Source: Candidatus Thorarchaeota archaeon
Lineage (GTDB): Archaea; Asgardarchaeota; Thorarchaeia; Thorarchaeales; Thorarchaeaceae
NCBI GenBank assembly: GCA_016840385.1
Contig: JAEOSL010000008.1
Coordinates: 1 to 64,000, forward strand
Direction: 5' to 3'
DNA length: 64,000 nt
Shown here: in pieces, positions 45,251 through 53,532 of the stretch
Position numbering within the stretch: position 1 is the stretch's first letter
Layout of the letters: each line of letters opens with the position of its first letter
Position numbers and translations under genes: made by a program
The notes under the pieces: model-generated
Told to the model about the DNA's origin: nothing
Databases searched by the model: none
The model's input: only the letters and a program-made list of their open reading frames with translations

Positions 45251-46525
45251 CTGGCTGCACATAACATTCAAGCACTGTTGATTATGGAACGCGGTGGAAT
45301 CCCACTGTTCTTCATGAAGCTTGACCCCAAAGCACAGGATCTTGATCCGATGTTAGTGTCAGGATTCTTTACTGCGATTCAGAGTTTCTCAAAAGAAGTT
45401 ATTGAGAAAGATAGCTCAATGTTCCAAGTCGATTACGGAGCTCGACTCTTCACAGTTTTTTCTGGTGACTCTACTGACTTTGTCGTAGTAAGTTTAGGGG
45501 AATGGGATAGCGAAGTAACATCTGTTCTCAAGTCACTTCATGATGAATTTGAAAGTGTCTGGATCAAGAACCTGTCAATGAAGAAAAAGGACACCATCAA
45601 AATCAATACAGAGTTTCCAGATTTTAGAGAAGGTATTGTACAGAACCTTTCTTTCAGAAAATTATCCGGAAGTTGGGTGCCCTATACTTCTGGTCCTGAA
45701 GATGTTCGTTTCACAAGCTCCTCTGGAATTATCACGCCACTTATTGATGGAAAAAGGACCATTAATGAGATTGCAGATGAAAGTGATGCTGGAACTGATG
45801 AAGTATTATCTGAAATAACAAGACTTTGGGCTTTGGGTAAAATAAAGTTCAGCAGTATTCTGAGCAAAGAGGATATTGTAGCTTCAACGTCTAAGATTGA
45901 CCGTCTATTACAACTATCATCTCCGCAGCGGGTAGAATTTGAACGGAAAAATCCACTCGTTATCAAAATGCTCCCTCGGCTCTCAATGTTATTTGATGGA
46001 AGACGTACCGTAGGGGCAATTATTGAGAGTCTCTCTGAAGAGTACGAAGATAGTCAAATCATAGATGCGATTGATACTCTTGTGGAATTTGGTGCTATTG
46101 TTGTTCTCTCTCCTGAAAAGCGACGTCTTCTCCTTGTGAAAGAAGCTACAGAACTTGCAGTTAGAGTAGCTGAGAAGATCTACTCTCCTGAAGACGCAAT
46201 GCAGTTCCTGAATGCTGCACTCAATAAAGTTAATGTTGCCGAAGTAACAGGCGTCTTTCGATTAGCTGAACAATCATGGAATATCGATTATGATACTCGA
46301 TTGTACGAAGGTCTCGATCCCCGAAGGCTCATGGACCTGTATGCTGAATGGATCAAGTTGCTCGCTCAATTCGTAGGCGCACTTGACAAAGACAAAATCA
46401 TCAAGTTCGCAGATGCACTTACTAACACCTATCAAAGTTACCTCTTTAGAAGGTACTCTGGCCATGACCTCCGCGGGTTTGAGGAGTTCTCTTTCTGGTT
46501 GGAGATTAATTGTGTGAGGAGATGA
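45251..46525 (+). CDS. Longin-like N-terminal domain protein with winged-helix-like repeats
   Basis: The N-terminus NIQALLIMERGGIPLFFMKL has the strand-turn-strand of longin-like domains, followed by QVDYGARLFTVFSG and DFVVVSLGEWDSEV. Two similar segments follow, each like a degraded winged helix: GIITPLIDGKRTINEIADES... and LSMLFDGRRTVGAIIESLSEEY.... A helical C-terminal region (290-420) ends the chain. The conserved first strand lies upstream of any ATG/TTG: I place the start at CTG 45251, 9 bases after AGGAGTGG. TTG 45278 would drop half the strand. Followed within 5 bp by the 116-aa gene and then a small GTPase, so probably its regulator or effector. Confidence 0.6.
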   Translation: MAAHNIQALLIMERGGIPLFFMKLDPKAQDLDPMLVSGFFTAIQSFSKEVIEKDSSMFQVDYGARLFTVFSGDSTDFVVVSLGEWDSEVTSVLKSLHDEFESVWIKNLSMKKKDTIKINTEFPDFREGIVQNLSFRKLSGSWVPYTSGPEDVRFTSSSGIITPLIDGKRTINEIADESDAGTDEVLSEITRLWALGKIKFSSILSKEDIVASTSKIDRLLQLSSPQRVEFERKNPLVIKMLPRLSMLFDGRRTVGAIIESLSEEYEDSQIIDAIDTLVEFGAIVVLSPEKRRLLLVKEATELAVRVAEKIYSPEDAMQFLNAALNKVNVAEVTGVFRLAEQSWNIDYDTRLYEGLDPRRLMDLYAEWIKLLAQFVGALDKDKIIKFADALTNTYQSYLFRRYSGHDLRGFEEFSFWLEINCVRR

Positions 46526-46529
46526 AGAT

Positions 46530-46880
46530 ATGTCCGAATTATCAAGACCAATTCACAAGGTTGCTGACATTCTTAGTCGTAGGGGTCAGACCATCTACGG
46601 TCGAGAAGTAATCGTTGATTTGTGTGCAAAAGCAGGAGTATCTCTTATGGATAGTTTTGCAGCTGACATGGGTGAAGAGGACAGTGAAGCTTCTCTTCTG
46701 GTTTTTGTTGTTAATTACGCGAAGCAAAACCCTGCGGCCAAACTTACAGTTATGACATTGGCTCGGATGCACAATGTAACAATTCCTAAGGAACTTCTTG
46801 AAAAACGACGGATTTTTGCTGACATTCTAGACTCACTTTCCGAGTTCACGCATGAGATTACAGAACGACTTCGGGGATAG
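46530..46880 (+). CDS. Small helical protein between longin-like and GTPase genes
   Basis: 116 residues, predicted mostly alpha-helical (PIHKVADILSRRGQTIYGREVI, LLVFVVNYAKQNPAAKLTVMTLARMH). No cysteines, signal or membrane helix. ATG 46530 after a GAGGAGATGAAG ribosome site, 4 bp past the stop of the longin-like gene. No family recognised. Its place in the operon suggests a third component of the GTPase module. Confidence 0.62.
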   Translation: MSELSRPIHKVADILSRRGQTIYGREVIVDLCAKAGVSLMDSFAADMGEEDSEASLLVFVVNYAKQNPAAKLTVMTLARMHNVTIPKELLEKRRIFADILDSLSEFTHEITERLRG

Positions 46881-46955
46881 ACGTTGTATACTACCAAAAA
46901 AAGACAACAATCTGCTAATACAAAAGATTGAACTAGCGGGAAATCTTACTGACGG

Positions 46956-47483
46956 ATGGTCGATTCAATGACGCCGCAATTCTTGTACAAGATTGTCACA
47001 GTGGGCTCTTCTGCAGTTGGAAAAACAAGTATAATCCTGAGGTATACAACTGGAAAATTCAGAGAGTATTATACGCCCACCCTCGGTGCTGATTTCTCTA
47101 TCAAGAATATGGAATTTGGTGAGGACAAAATCAAACTTCAGATTTGGGATCTTGGTTCCCAGGACTTTTTGGAAGCTGTACGTTCTGGATACTATCATGG
47201 AGCTAAAGGTGTCATCTTCATGTATGATGTCACACGACCTGAATCTCTTCAAGACCTATGGGATTGGAAGAAAGAAGCTGATGCCCACTTGAAAGGCGTT
47301 GTGTATATGATTGTAGGAAATAAAACAGACCTTGAGAAAGAACGACAGGTTTCTCCAGAAGACGGAGCTAAATTTGCTAAGAGTTTTCTTGCAGAATATC
47401 ATGAAACCTCGGTTAAGCTGAATGCTGGTGTTGATGATACTTTCACTACAATTACTAAGAAAATCATCAAGAAATCGATTTAG
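46956..47483 (+). CDS. Divergent Ras/Rab-like small GTPase
   Basis: 175 residues. G1 GSSAVGKT (17-24), Thr42 in switch I (YTPTLGADF), G4 NKTD (122-125), G5 TSVK (151-154). The G3 motif is WDLGSQD: the third and fourth positions after Asp65 read G-S rather than A-G, so the invariant DxxG glycine is Ser68 while the Gln is kept. No C-terminal prenylation cysteine. Start ATG 46956, with ATG 46968 as alternative. It closes a plus-strand operon with the longin-like and helical proteins. Nucleotide binding is likely; the switch behaviour may be altered. Confidence 0.92.
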   Translation: MVDSMTPQFLYKIVTVGSSAVGKTSIILRYTTGKFREYYTPTLGADFSIKNMEFGEDKIKLQIWDLGSQDFLEAVRSGYYHGAKGVIFMYDVTRPESLQDLWDWKKEADAHLKGVVYMIVGNKTDLEKERQVSPEDGAKFAKSFLAEYHETSVKLNAGVDDTFTTITKKIIKKSI

Positions 47484-47499
47484 AGTGGAGAACTCTCCA

Positions 47500-47517
47500 G
47501 AATCCTGTGCGGGATTC
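47500..47517 (+). terminator. Hairpin after the GTPase gene
   Basis: GAATCC 47500-47505 pairs with GGATTC 47512-47517, followed by GTTCCTTCTTCTC. It lies 17 bases past the GTPase stop, the expected place of a terminator for the operon. Confidence 0.5.
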
Positions 47518-47599
47518 GTTCCTTCTTCTCGAAAGGGAGATGTTCTCCTAAATCCAAATCAATCGAAACTTGGGAATAGATATACTCCGAATGACAATT

Positions 47600-48580
47600 C
47601 TAACGCCGCTTCAAAATCACCACAGCTACAAGGATTAGGACTGCACTGATTCCTCCACCCAGTATTATCAAATCTAGTGGTAATGGAGATGGTGGAGTAT
47701 ATGGCCATGATGAAAGGTTTGCCACTGTTGGTGATGAGTCAACTAACCAACGTGATATTGTAAGTATCATTGACCATTCTGAATCTGGGTCGTTATACTC
47801 ATCCATATAGTCTGTACCATCACGGTCTCCATTCTCCTCATATTCAAAGTGAGGGCTGGAAACAAAGTAATTTCCCTGACCAAATTCTCCAGCAATCATA
47901 GCCGGTTGATTGTTGTGTGTGTAGTTAGCTATGTAGATGACATCCTGACCTGGATCCGGTACAAAATACCTTCCTGTTACGAAGAGTACTGACTGGTTCG
48001 CTGGCATATCTGAAAGATCCGGTCCTGTGCTATCCCTGTTGATTGACACGTTCGTCATTTGTCTGTCTTCAAGATCTTCGACTTCATATGAAGTTCCATT
48101 TACAAGAGCCAGATCAAAGAAAGTTGTGTATCCTTCGAAGTACGACCCATTCATTGCCATAGCAGCACTTCCGCGAACTCCAATGTACGAGCCGCCAAGG
48201 GCAATCCATTCACGGATGACCTGTAATCCCTCATCCCCCAACCTTCGCTCTGTAATAGGCCCGAGACCTTCTGGAATTGCGAGAATCTCACAAGCCCAAA
48301 GACATCCGTTGAGAAGATCCGTTGCATTGAAAATGAAGACACTAGCGTTCATCCATGTGAACATGTTGTACAATGCTTGACGACTTTCGTTCACTCGTGG
48401 ATCGAAACTACTGAAGTAGCCCTCATAGATTCCGACAGTGATGCCAGTCAGATCCGTTGTTGCCGATCCCCCCGTTGGTTCTGCACTTGTGGGGATAGAT
48501 TCATTTCCTATGAATGATGAGAATCCTGATACTATCAGGAGTGAAAGAAATACTATAGAGAGAGTTCTTCTACGTAACAT
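47600..48580 (-). CDS. Secreted GATase1-like (BPL_N-type) protein with membrane anchor
   Basis: Signal peptide follows MLRRRTLSIVFLSLLIVSG. The body resembles the class I amidotransferase-like BPL_N domain: ITVGIYEGYF, LLNGCLWACEILAIPEG, and WIALGGSYIGVRGSAAM at the nucleophile elbow. There the usual Cys of GxCAG is Arg, so enzymatic activity is unlikely. The C-terminus has a membrane helix (LDLIILGGGISAVLILVAVVIL) ending in KRR. About 326 residues from ATG 48580; a longer frame opens at 48607. Probably an external binding protein. Confidence 0.76.
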   Translation of the reverse strand: MLRRRTLSIVFLSLLIVSGFSSFIGNESIPTSAEPTGGSATTDLTGITVGIYEGYFSSFDPRVNESRQALYNMFTWMNASVFIFNATDLLNGCLWACEILAIPEGLGPITERRLGDEGLQVIREWIALGGSYIGVRGSAAMAMNGSYFEGYTTFFDLALVNGTSYEVEDLEDRQMTNVSINRDSTGPDLSDMPANQSVLFVTGRYFVPDPGQDVIYIANYTHNNQPAMIAGEFGQGNYFVSSPHFEYEENGDRDGTDYMDEYNDPDSEWSMILTISRWLVDSSPTVANLSSWPYTPPSPLPLDLIILGGGISAVLILVAVVILKRR

Positions 48581-48699
48581 GGTTTGACCACATATCCTGA
48601 ATGTCACTTCACCACTGCAGGATATTGAATATACAATATGGTTACTTATTGGCGCAAGTTTTTGTGACCAATCAGATCATGTCGTAGAACTAGCTTGAT

Positions 48700-49008
48700 T
48701 CACCAGCTACCTTCATTTTTGATTCCATTCTTTGATGTGATTGCCCAGCATTTCTTACCAAGAAACTCTGTTGCAACTATTATGTTTCTTTCTTCCATAT
48801 TCTTGAGATGTTCTTTGAACTCTCTACATGTAACTATCAATCCATCAGTTAGTTGTACGAACTTTTGATAGAGAGTTGTTTCAAATTCTAGAATCGAGTG
48901 ACCAAAAGAAAGGATGATGAAATCCTCAACAACTGGTGGTACTGTGCTTTTTACTTCCGGTTTTTCTATTTCTCTGATTTTTGTGAATGATACGTGCAAT
49001 TCAATCAC
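48700..49008 (-). CDS. Small hypothetical protein with HTH-like C-terminus
   Basis: About 102 residues from GTG 49008 (TTG 49011 also fits). A minus-strand TATA box TATATATAC near 49027-49037 sits about 21-25 bases upstream, which argues for a leaderless start here rather than at 49068. The last 60 residues (VQLTDGLIVTCREFKEHLKNMEERNIIVATEFLGKKCWAI) could be a winged helix. No function is assigned. Confidence 0.45.
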   Translation of the reverse strand: MIELHVSFTKIREIEKPEVKSTVPPVVEDFIILSFGHSILEFETTLYQKFVQLTDGLIVTCREFKEHLKNMEERNIIVATEFLGKKCWAITSKNGIKNEGSW

Positions 49009-49026
49009 CAATACATCCTTCTCGAG

Positions 49027-49037
49027 AGTATATATAA
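49027..49037 (-). promoter_or_regulatory. TATA box for the gene at 48700-49008
   Basis: The plus-strand GTATATATAAT reads as a strong minus-strand TATA element about 21-25 bases from the GTG/TTG start codons, as in leaderless archaeal genes. Confidence 0.5.
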
Positions 49038-49190
49038 TGACGATGAAGTACACTTTGAAACGATTCAAAAAGAACGGCTCATAGGCCTCTAAATCATCGA
49101 AAAATGGTTATAACAATTCAAAAAAGAAAGACACAGCCAGTATGCCTGCGTTTGCAAACATACCAGCTAGTCGTACCCTAGGTCATTTCT

Positions 49191-50258
49191 TCAAAGCTCT
49201 GCATCACAGTTTTGACATGTGGTAATTCCCTGTTCATTCTTTGATCCACAATAGGGACAAATTACCAGCACACGATCCCTTACAATCTCTCTTTCCCTTA
49301 TTGTTTCAGTTGGTCTTGGAGTAGGAGTTGAGGGTGGTGCTCTGTAGTGGTCTACAGAAGGTGGTGCTACTTCTGGATCTTTCTTCTTGCTTCGACATAC
49401 GCAACATAGTATACCCAATATGAGGACGCCTGCAATCAATCCAATAGCTGATATGCCGCCCATATCAATGCCTCCAACGGTGATAACGCCAGAAGTATCT
49501 ACGTCTATCCCAGCTGAGAACGTCAGAGTGTCTACTTCGTTTTCTGCATAGAACACAAAATACCATGTGCCTGTGGTTGGAATGGTGTAGTCATCAATTG
49601 TGGATGTGTGCATATCGGTTTCAATACTGTATCCTGTAGATGAGAATCCATCTTCCCAATCATCAAAGTTTGACTCGTCGCAAATGAAGAAATCCAATCC
49701 ATCGGTTGAGAAGAAAGTTGAGAAATGTCCACCAACAACCGTTCCTGCACTGAATGTATATGAAAGGAAATAGTACTCTTCATCCTCTAGAACCAATCCA
49801 TATCTTGTATAGGTGTAATCTGATGAAGAATAAATTGGAGTGTTATCTCCATTCACGTCGATTGCGATATCTACGGTTACTGCATTTGACCCATCTGTAT
49901 TATCAAAGACAATATACCAAGTGTCGCTAGTCGAAACAGTATGTGAGAATACATAAGTATGCATGTCTGTTGCAATCTCATACCCCGATGCTGAACCGCC
50001 TAAATCCCAGGTTGCGAAATTAGCAGCATCGCAGATGAAGAAGTCTAATCCCTCAGTATCAAGGGATGTTTCAAAATATCCAGAAATCTCTTCTCCAGAC
50101 GTTATTGTGATCCAGTATTCATCATATTCACCAGCTAGTATTGTTACGCTGGTGTACTCATTATCAAATGGTAATGCTTCCGCAGGTTGTGCCTGAAATG
50201 CAACAACTGCAAATAGAAATACACAGAAGAGTAACGTGAATTGTTTTTTCGTTATCAT
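49191..50258 (-). CDS. Transmembrane protein with two GOLD/PPC-like extracellular repeats and a cytosolic zinc ribbon
   Basis: Signal peptide at residues 1-28. Two beta-sandwich repeats of about 110 residues share GLDFFICD..NF..W..G.S..GY.I.TDMHT and WY.VF, at about 35-150 and 155-265. A membrane helix follows (ISAIGLIAGVLILGILCCVC), then a Pro-rich cytosolic tail ending in a zinc ribbon CPYCGSKNEQGITTCQNCDAEL. 355 residues. GGAGGT site upstream of ATG 50258. The repeats resemble the emp24/GOLD or bacterial PPC fold. Possibly a surface receptor or scaffold. Confidence 0.8.
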   Translation of the reverse strand: MITKKQFTLLFCVFLFAVVAFQAQPAEALPFDNEYTSVTILAGEYDEYWITITSGEEISGYFETSLDTEGLDFFICDAANFATWDLGGSASGYEIATDMHTYVFSHTVSTSDTWYIVFDNTDGSNAVTVDIAIDVNGDNTPIYSSSDYTYTRYGLVLEDEEYYFLSYTFSAGTVVGGHFSTFFSTDGLDFFICDESNFDDWEDGFSSTGYSIETDMHTSTIDDYTIPTTGTWYFVFYAENEVDTLTFSAGIDVDTSGVITVGGIDMGGISAIGLIAGVLILGILCCVCRSKKKDPEVAPPSVDHYRAPPSTPTPRPTETIREREIVRDRVLVICPYCGSKNEQGITTCQNCDAEL

Positions 50259-50366
50259 TGAAGGGTTGACCTCCGGGTATCTTCTTTTGTTCTCTTCGTC
50301 TAGACCACATATAACTTTCGCGTGTTTCCTTTATTGACCTGTAGTATATTCTCAAAGCGTCTTCTA

Positions 50367-51224
50367 TCAATAATCACTGAATGATGGTTCATCATCGAGA
50401 AACTCAGTAGGCAATCCCAAGTCTTCGAAAAACTTCTGAATTGCAATACATGCGAATTTCTCTGTGGAATAATGGGTTGCAGCAATGACTGTAATCTTGT
50501 TCTTCTGACATATCTCGTGAAATCTCAAGGATGGTTCATAGTCTGACTTCTTCCTGGTAACTCCAGTGATGTAGAATTTCACATCTGTTTCAGCAAGCTC
50601 CTCTACTATTTCCGGATAATTCCCTCCTCCTGCTACTACAGCAACCTTCTGGTTGAATTTCTGGTTTGATACGTGGACGTAGATCTTTGGGAGATGTCCT
50701 ACTACTTCTTTTACCTTTCCAGATAGTTCGAAGTATGATGTGCATTCAGTTTTGCCAATGACACCGACCTTTGAACCAAAATAGTCGAAGAATTCTCTAT
50801 CTGTTTCAATCTCTAAGGCACGTGCTAAGGATACTGTAGTACTGTAGGCTCCATTTCGGTCCAAAGGAACATGAATTGTATACAAAGAGATTCGATTCTC
50901 CTTCAGGACATCTAAGTACCTAGCAGGAATATTCCTGAACGGAAATCCCTCCAAAGATGTGTCCCATATCATGGGGTGGTGAGTGAAAATCAGTGCATCT
51001 TCTACTCCCGATGCGATAATCCGGTCAAGAACTGGTTCACTTGGGAAAACAGCTGTATACACTTTGTTGACTTCTGTTGCGTTGTCAAGAGCAAGACCTT
51101 TCCAAGTTGTCCTGAATTTCTTTGTGGCATAATCACCAAGATCGAATGAGCTCCATTCACCTTCATTGACCTTATTAATTTCAAACTCTTTGTCTAATTT
51201 CTTGTAGACTTCCTCTGCTTGCAA
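50367..51224 (-). CDS. NIF3 / DUF34 family metal-binding protein
   Basis: Dinuclear-metal protein of the NIF3 family. The ligand motif IFTHHPMIWD is near residue 80, LYTIHVPLDRNGAYS near 115, and the late HYSTEKFA near 260 gives the final His/Glu. 285 residues. GTP cyclohydrolase or metal-chaperone activities have been proposed for the family, but the role is not settled. TTG start at 51224. Confidence 0.9.
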   Translation of the reverse strand: MQAEEVYKKLDKEFEINKVNEGEWSSFDLGDYATKKFRTTWKGLALDNATEVNKVYTAVFPSEPVLDRIIASGVEDALIFTHHPMIWDTSLEGFPFRNIPARYLDVLKENRISLYTIHVPLDRNGAYSTTVSLARALEIETDREFFDYFGSKVGVIGKTECTSYFELSGKVKEVVGHLPKIYVHVSNQKFNQKVAVVAGGGNYPEIVEELAETDVKFYITGVTRKKSDYEPSLRFHEICQKNKITVIAATHYSTEKFACIAIQKFFEDLGLPTEFLDDEPSFSDY

Positions 51225-51277
51225 TTTGATTTACTCCCATCGCCTCTGGACTTCTTATACTTCCATATCTCTTTTTG

Positions 51278-51346
51278 CTAATCACAGAGTCTGAGAACAA
51301 TGTGGTCTTTCAGAATCTTGAGAGTATCTAATCCTACTATGTCTAC
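51278..51346 (-). pseudogene. C-terminal remnant of a luciferase-like monooxygenase (copy 1)
   Basis: The minus strand here encodes VDIVGLDTLKILKDHIVLRL..., 22 codons and a stop. It matches the end of the fragment at 52170-52586 (NGLDMIKLLKDHIVPKL). It sits directly after the stop of the gene at 51349 and has no start, so it is a broken leftover of a flavin/F420-dependent oxidoreductase gene. Confidence 0.65.
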
Positions 51347-51348
51347 AA

Positions 51349-52038
51349 TTAAATCTGGCTTGGTACATCAATTACAATTATTTCAGTTCCATGTATTAGG
51401 ATTCTATCAAAGGAATATCCATAGATACTCCAATCTGAGAATGCGTAGATTGTAAAGTTCACATCCGCACCATGAATTGCCCTTATTGAGATTGTAAAAT
51501 GAATACTATTTGTCGACTCTCGGGGATGGAAAGTACTAGAACCCAGCAGGACTCCGAATCTCCATTCGATACTTCCATTCCAGGATGCATCTGTGGATGT
51601 CGTCACTTGAACTGCTCCCTCACCATGCGCTTCAGATGAGTCCGCTACCATTAGGTTATCTGAACGCAAATCGATCAAGGTTTGACCTCCCTCGATCCAA
51701 CCCACTTCACCAATATCTGCTGCTGACCCACGAACATCCTCTCGGAGAGAGAATTCATAGTAATCGTATTCGGATGTATTGCTAACTAAATTAATTTCCC
51801 AAGTGAGACCGATTTCACCTACTGTAACATTCTCTCCGCTAATGTCCACCGAGTAGATGACCACATGCTGATCATCAAAAGGGGTTACAGCGATTACAGG
51901 CTCATTTGTTATCGTTAGTTGTGGCCTGAAGAAATAGACCAAGGAAATACCTGCAATGACAATTGTCACAATAAGTAGGACGCTTAGAATCTTCATCTTG
52001 CGTGATGTTCCCGCTAGAATAGAATGATAACTACGCAT
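51349..52038 (-). CDS. Membrane-anchored hypothetical protein, 229 aa
   Basis: One N-terminal helix (KMKILSVLLIVTIVIAGISLVYF, residues 14-36) then an extracellular beta-rich domain with strands such as HVVIYSVDISGENVTVGEIGL and SNSIHFTISIR, containing several N-x-T/S sites. No cysteines. Ribosome site AGGGGCG before ATG 52038. It is placed between two remnants of the same oxidoreductase family, suggesting it arrived with or after a rearrangement. Function unknown. Confidence 0.62.
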   Translation of the reverse strand: MRSYHSILAGTSRKMKILSVLLIVTIVIAGISLVYFFRPQLTITNEPVIAVTPFDDQHVVIYSVDISGENVTVGEIGLTWEINLVSNTSEYDYYEFSLREDVRGSAADIGEVGWIEGGQTLIDLRSDNLMVADSSEAHGEGAVQVTTSTDASWNGSIEWRFGVLLGSSTFHPRESTNSIHFTISIRAIHGADVNFTIYAFSDWSIYGYSFDRILIHGTEIIVIDVPSQI

Positions 52039-52169
52039 AAAATCGCCCCTCAGTACAATTTAAGAATCGGAAACATAAAAGGATTGGCAATAAAATAATC
52101 ATGGAGTCCTCCAACGAGTTTCACTTTCGATAATTACCGACAATGCACACCAAGTGACAGTGGAGAAAA

Positions 52170-52586
52170 TCAGAGTTTGGGGACGATATGATCTTTCAGC
52201 AACTTGATCATATCTAATCCGTTCTTCAGAAGGTCACCAACCATGGGAAGACCTAGAACCATTATGTCTACTTCATTCTTGAATTTGGAGAGTTCCTCAA
52301 CAACTGAATCTACTGTACCTGAGAGTTCCTGTTTAAGCATGGCCTCTAGGACTTTGGGTTTCCACTCGTCAGTTATCTCTTCAAACAGCCAGTGTTGATT
52401 CAAACGTTCCTTCTTTCTCTCTTCAAAGTCATCGGCATCTTCTCCAATTACCGATGTGCAAAGATAAATCGACCATTTCAGTTCATTAAAGTCACGACCA
52501 ACCTTTTCGCATGCTTCTTTCACTCGTTTCTTTTTCTCTGTGAAATCTTCTGGTGTTTTTGAATCATAGTTTAGTCCAAAAGGAAT
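52170..52586 (-). pseudogene. C-terminal fragment of luciferase-like monooxygenase (copy 2)
   Basis: 138 codons resemble the C-terminal half of F420-dependent LLM oxidoreductases: IPFGLNYDSKTPEDFTEKKKR, KEACEKVGRDFNELKWSIYL, SGTVDSVVEELSKF and VDIMVLGLPMVGDLLKNGLDMIKLLKDHIV. The frame is blocked by a TAA immediately before 52586, next to the stop of the TPR gene. The N-terminal barrel half is absent. GTG 52523 could start a 117-aa product, but it would lack the active site. Truncated gene. Confidence 0.75.
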
Positions 52587-52592
52587 ATTTTA

Positions 52593-53300
52593 CTACTTCG
52601 CGACTTCTTGGGTCTTCTTAATTCTTTCCAGCATACGTTTAGCTCCCGATATATCTGGATTTATTTCCAACACTTTTTGAAGAGCTTCAATAGCCAAATC
52701 AAACTTCCCCAAGTCATCGTAAATCTTACTCAAAGCTGACCAAGATTCAATTTTAGTAGGTTTAATTTCAACTGCTTTTTTCCAACATTCAATTGCTTTC
52801 TCAGTTTCATCTTTGTTAATATAAGCAATTGCCATGTTATTCCACGCTTCATGATCATCTGGCGCTAAAGTAACTATTTTAGCGTAAAATTCAATTGCAT
52901 TGTCATAAGCTCCTAATTCTCTGAAAGTATTAGCAACATTATACATACAATCTATATCATCAGGCTTAATTCTTAAAGCTCTTCCCCAACAAGGGAATGC
53001 TTTCTCCCAATCCTCTTTACCCATGTAAAATACGTTCCCCAAATTGTACCAAGCATCAAAATGGTCCGGATTTAGTTCAGTTGTTTTTAAGAAACATTCA
53101 ATTGCTCCATCTGCATCTCCCGCTCTGGCATATTTTTCGCCTTCATCATAGTGTTTCTGGGCTTCAAGCTTTTCCTTTTTTGTTACTTTCTTCTTTTTTA
53201 CTACTTTCTTCTTTTTCGTTACTTTCTTCTTTTTTGCTACTTTCTTCTTTTTCGTTACTTTCTTCTTTTTTGCTACTTTCTTCTTTTTTGTCATACCCAT
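52593..53300 (-). CDS. Tetratricopeptide-repeat protein with Lys-rich N-terminal repeat
   Basis: The first 45 residues are repeats of the unit KKKKVA/T, a strongly basic tail. From about residue 50, five TPR units follow (EGEKYARAGDADGAIECFLKTTELNPDHFDAWYNLGNVFY...). Likely cytosolic or DNA/RNA/membrane-associated scaffold. The gene is visibly richer in A/T than its neighbours. Its 3' end abuts the LLM fragment, so it may have been inserted there. Start ATG 53300 or 53294. Confidence 0.85.
   Translation of the reverse strand: MGMTKKKKVAKKKKVTKKKKVAKKKKVTKKKKVVKKKKVTKKEKLEAQKHYDEGEKYARAGDADGAIECFLKTTELNPDHFDAWYNLGNVFYMGKEDWEKAFPCWGRALRIKPDDIDCMYNVANTFRELGAYDNAIEFYAKIVTLAPDDHEAWNNMAIAYINKDETEKAIECWKKAVEIKPTKIESWSALSKIYDDLGKFDLAIEALQKVLEINPDISGAKRMLERIKKTQEVAK
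53174..53291. repeat. Tandem 18-bp repeat encoding KKKKVA/T
   Basis: About six copies of an 18-base unit, on the minus strand AAGAAGAAAGTAGCAAAA with small changes (GTAACG alternates with GTAGCA). It lies inside the TPR gene and codes for its basic tail. Confidence 0.8.
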
Positions 53301-53498
53301 CAATCCCTTTCAATATCTAGTAATTCTTGTCTATCAATTTTCTTTCATCCTATCTAGTCACGTTGATTCTATTGCATCAATGGTTACATTCCGTATCTAA
53401 TCTATCTTACTTTTCCCTTCTTTCAGGATATCTATTGTTATCCGAATCCTATTTATGAGAGAAATATCAGCGAAGGCGTACGTTCGATAATTACTGAA

Positions 53499-53514
53499 TC
53501 AGCCCCACGGCTGA
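53499..53514 (+). promoter_or_regulatory. Hairpin in the leader of the FAD oxidase gene
   Basis: TCAGCC 53499-53504 pairs with GGCTGA 53509-53514 around CCAC. It lies 18 bases before the TTG start and just before the GGAGGA ribosome site, so it could affect translation. Confidence 0.4.
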
Positions 53515-53532
53515 CGATGGAGGATTAGTCAT

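Noticed and set aside
53150..53295. Short regular repeats looked like a CRISPR array
   Set aside because: The units are contiguous without unique spacers and code for the Lys-rich tail of the TPR protein.
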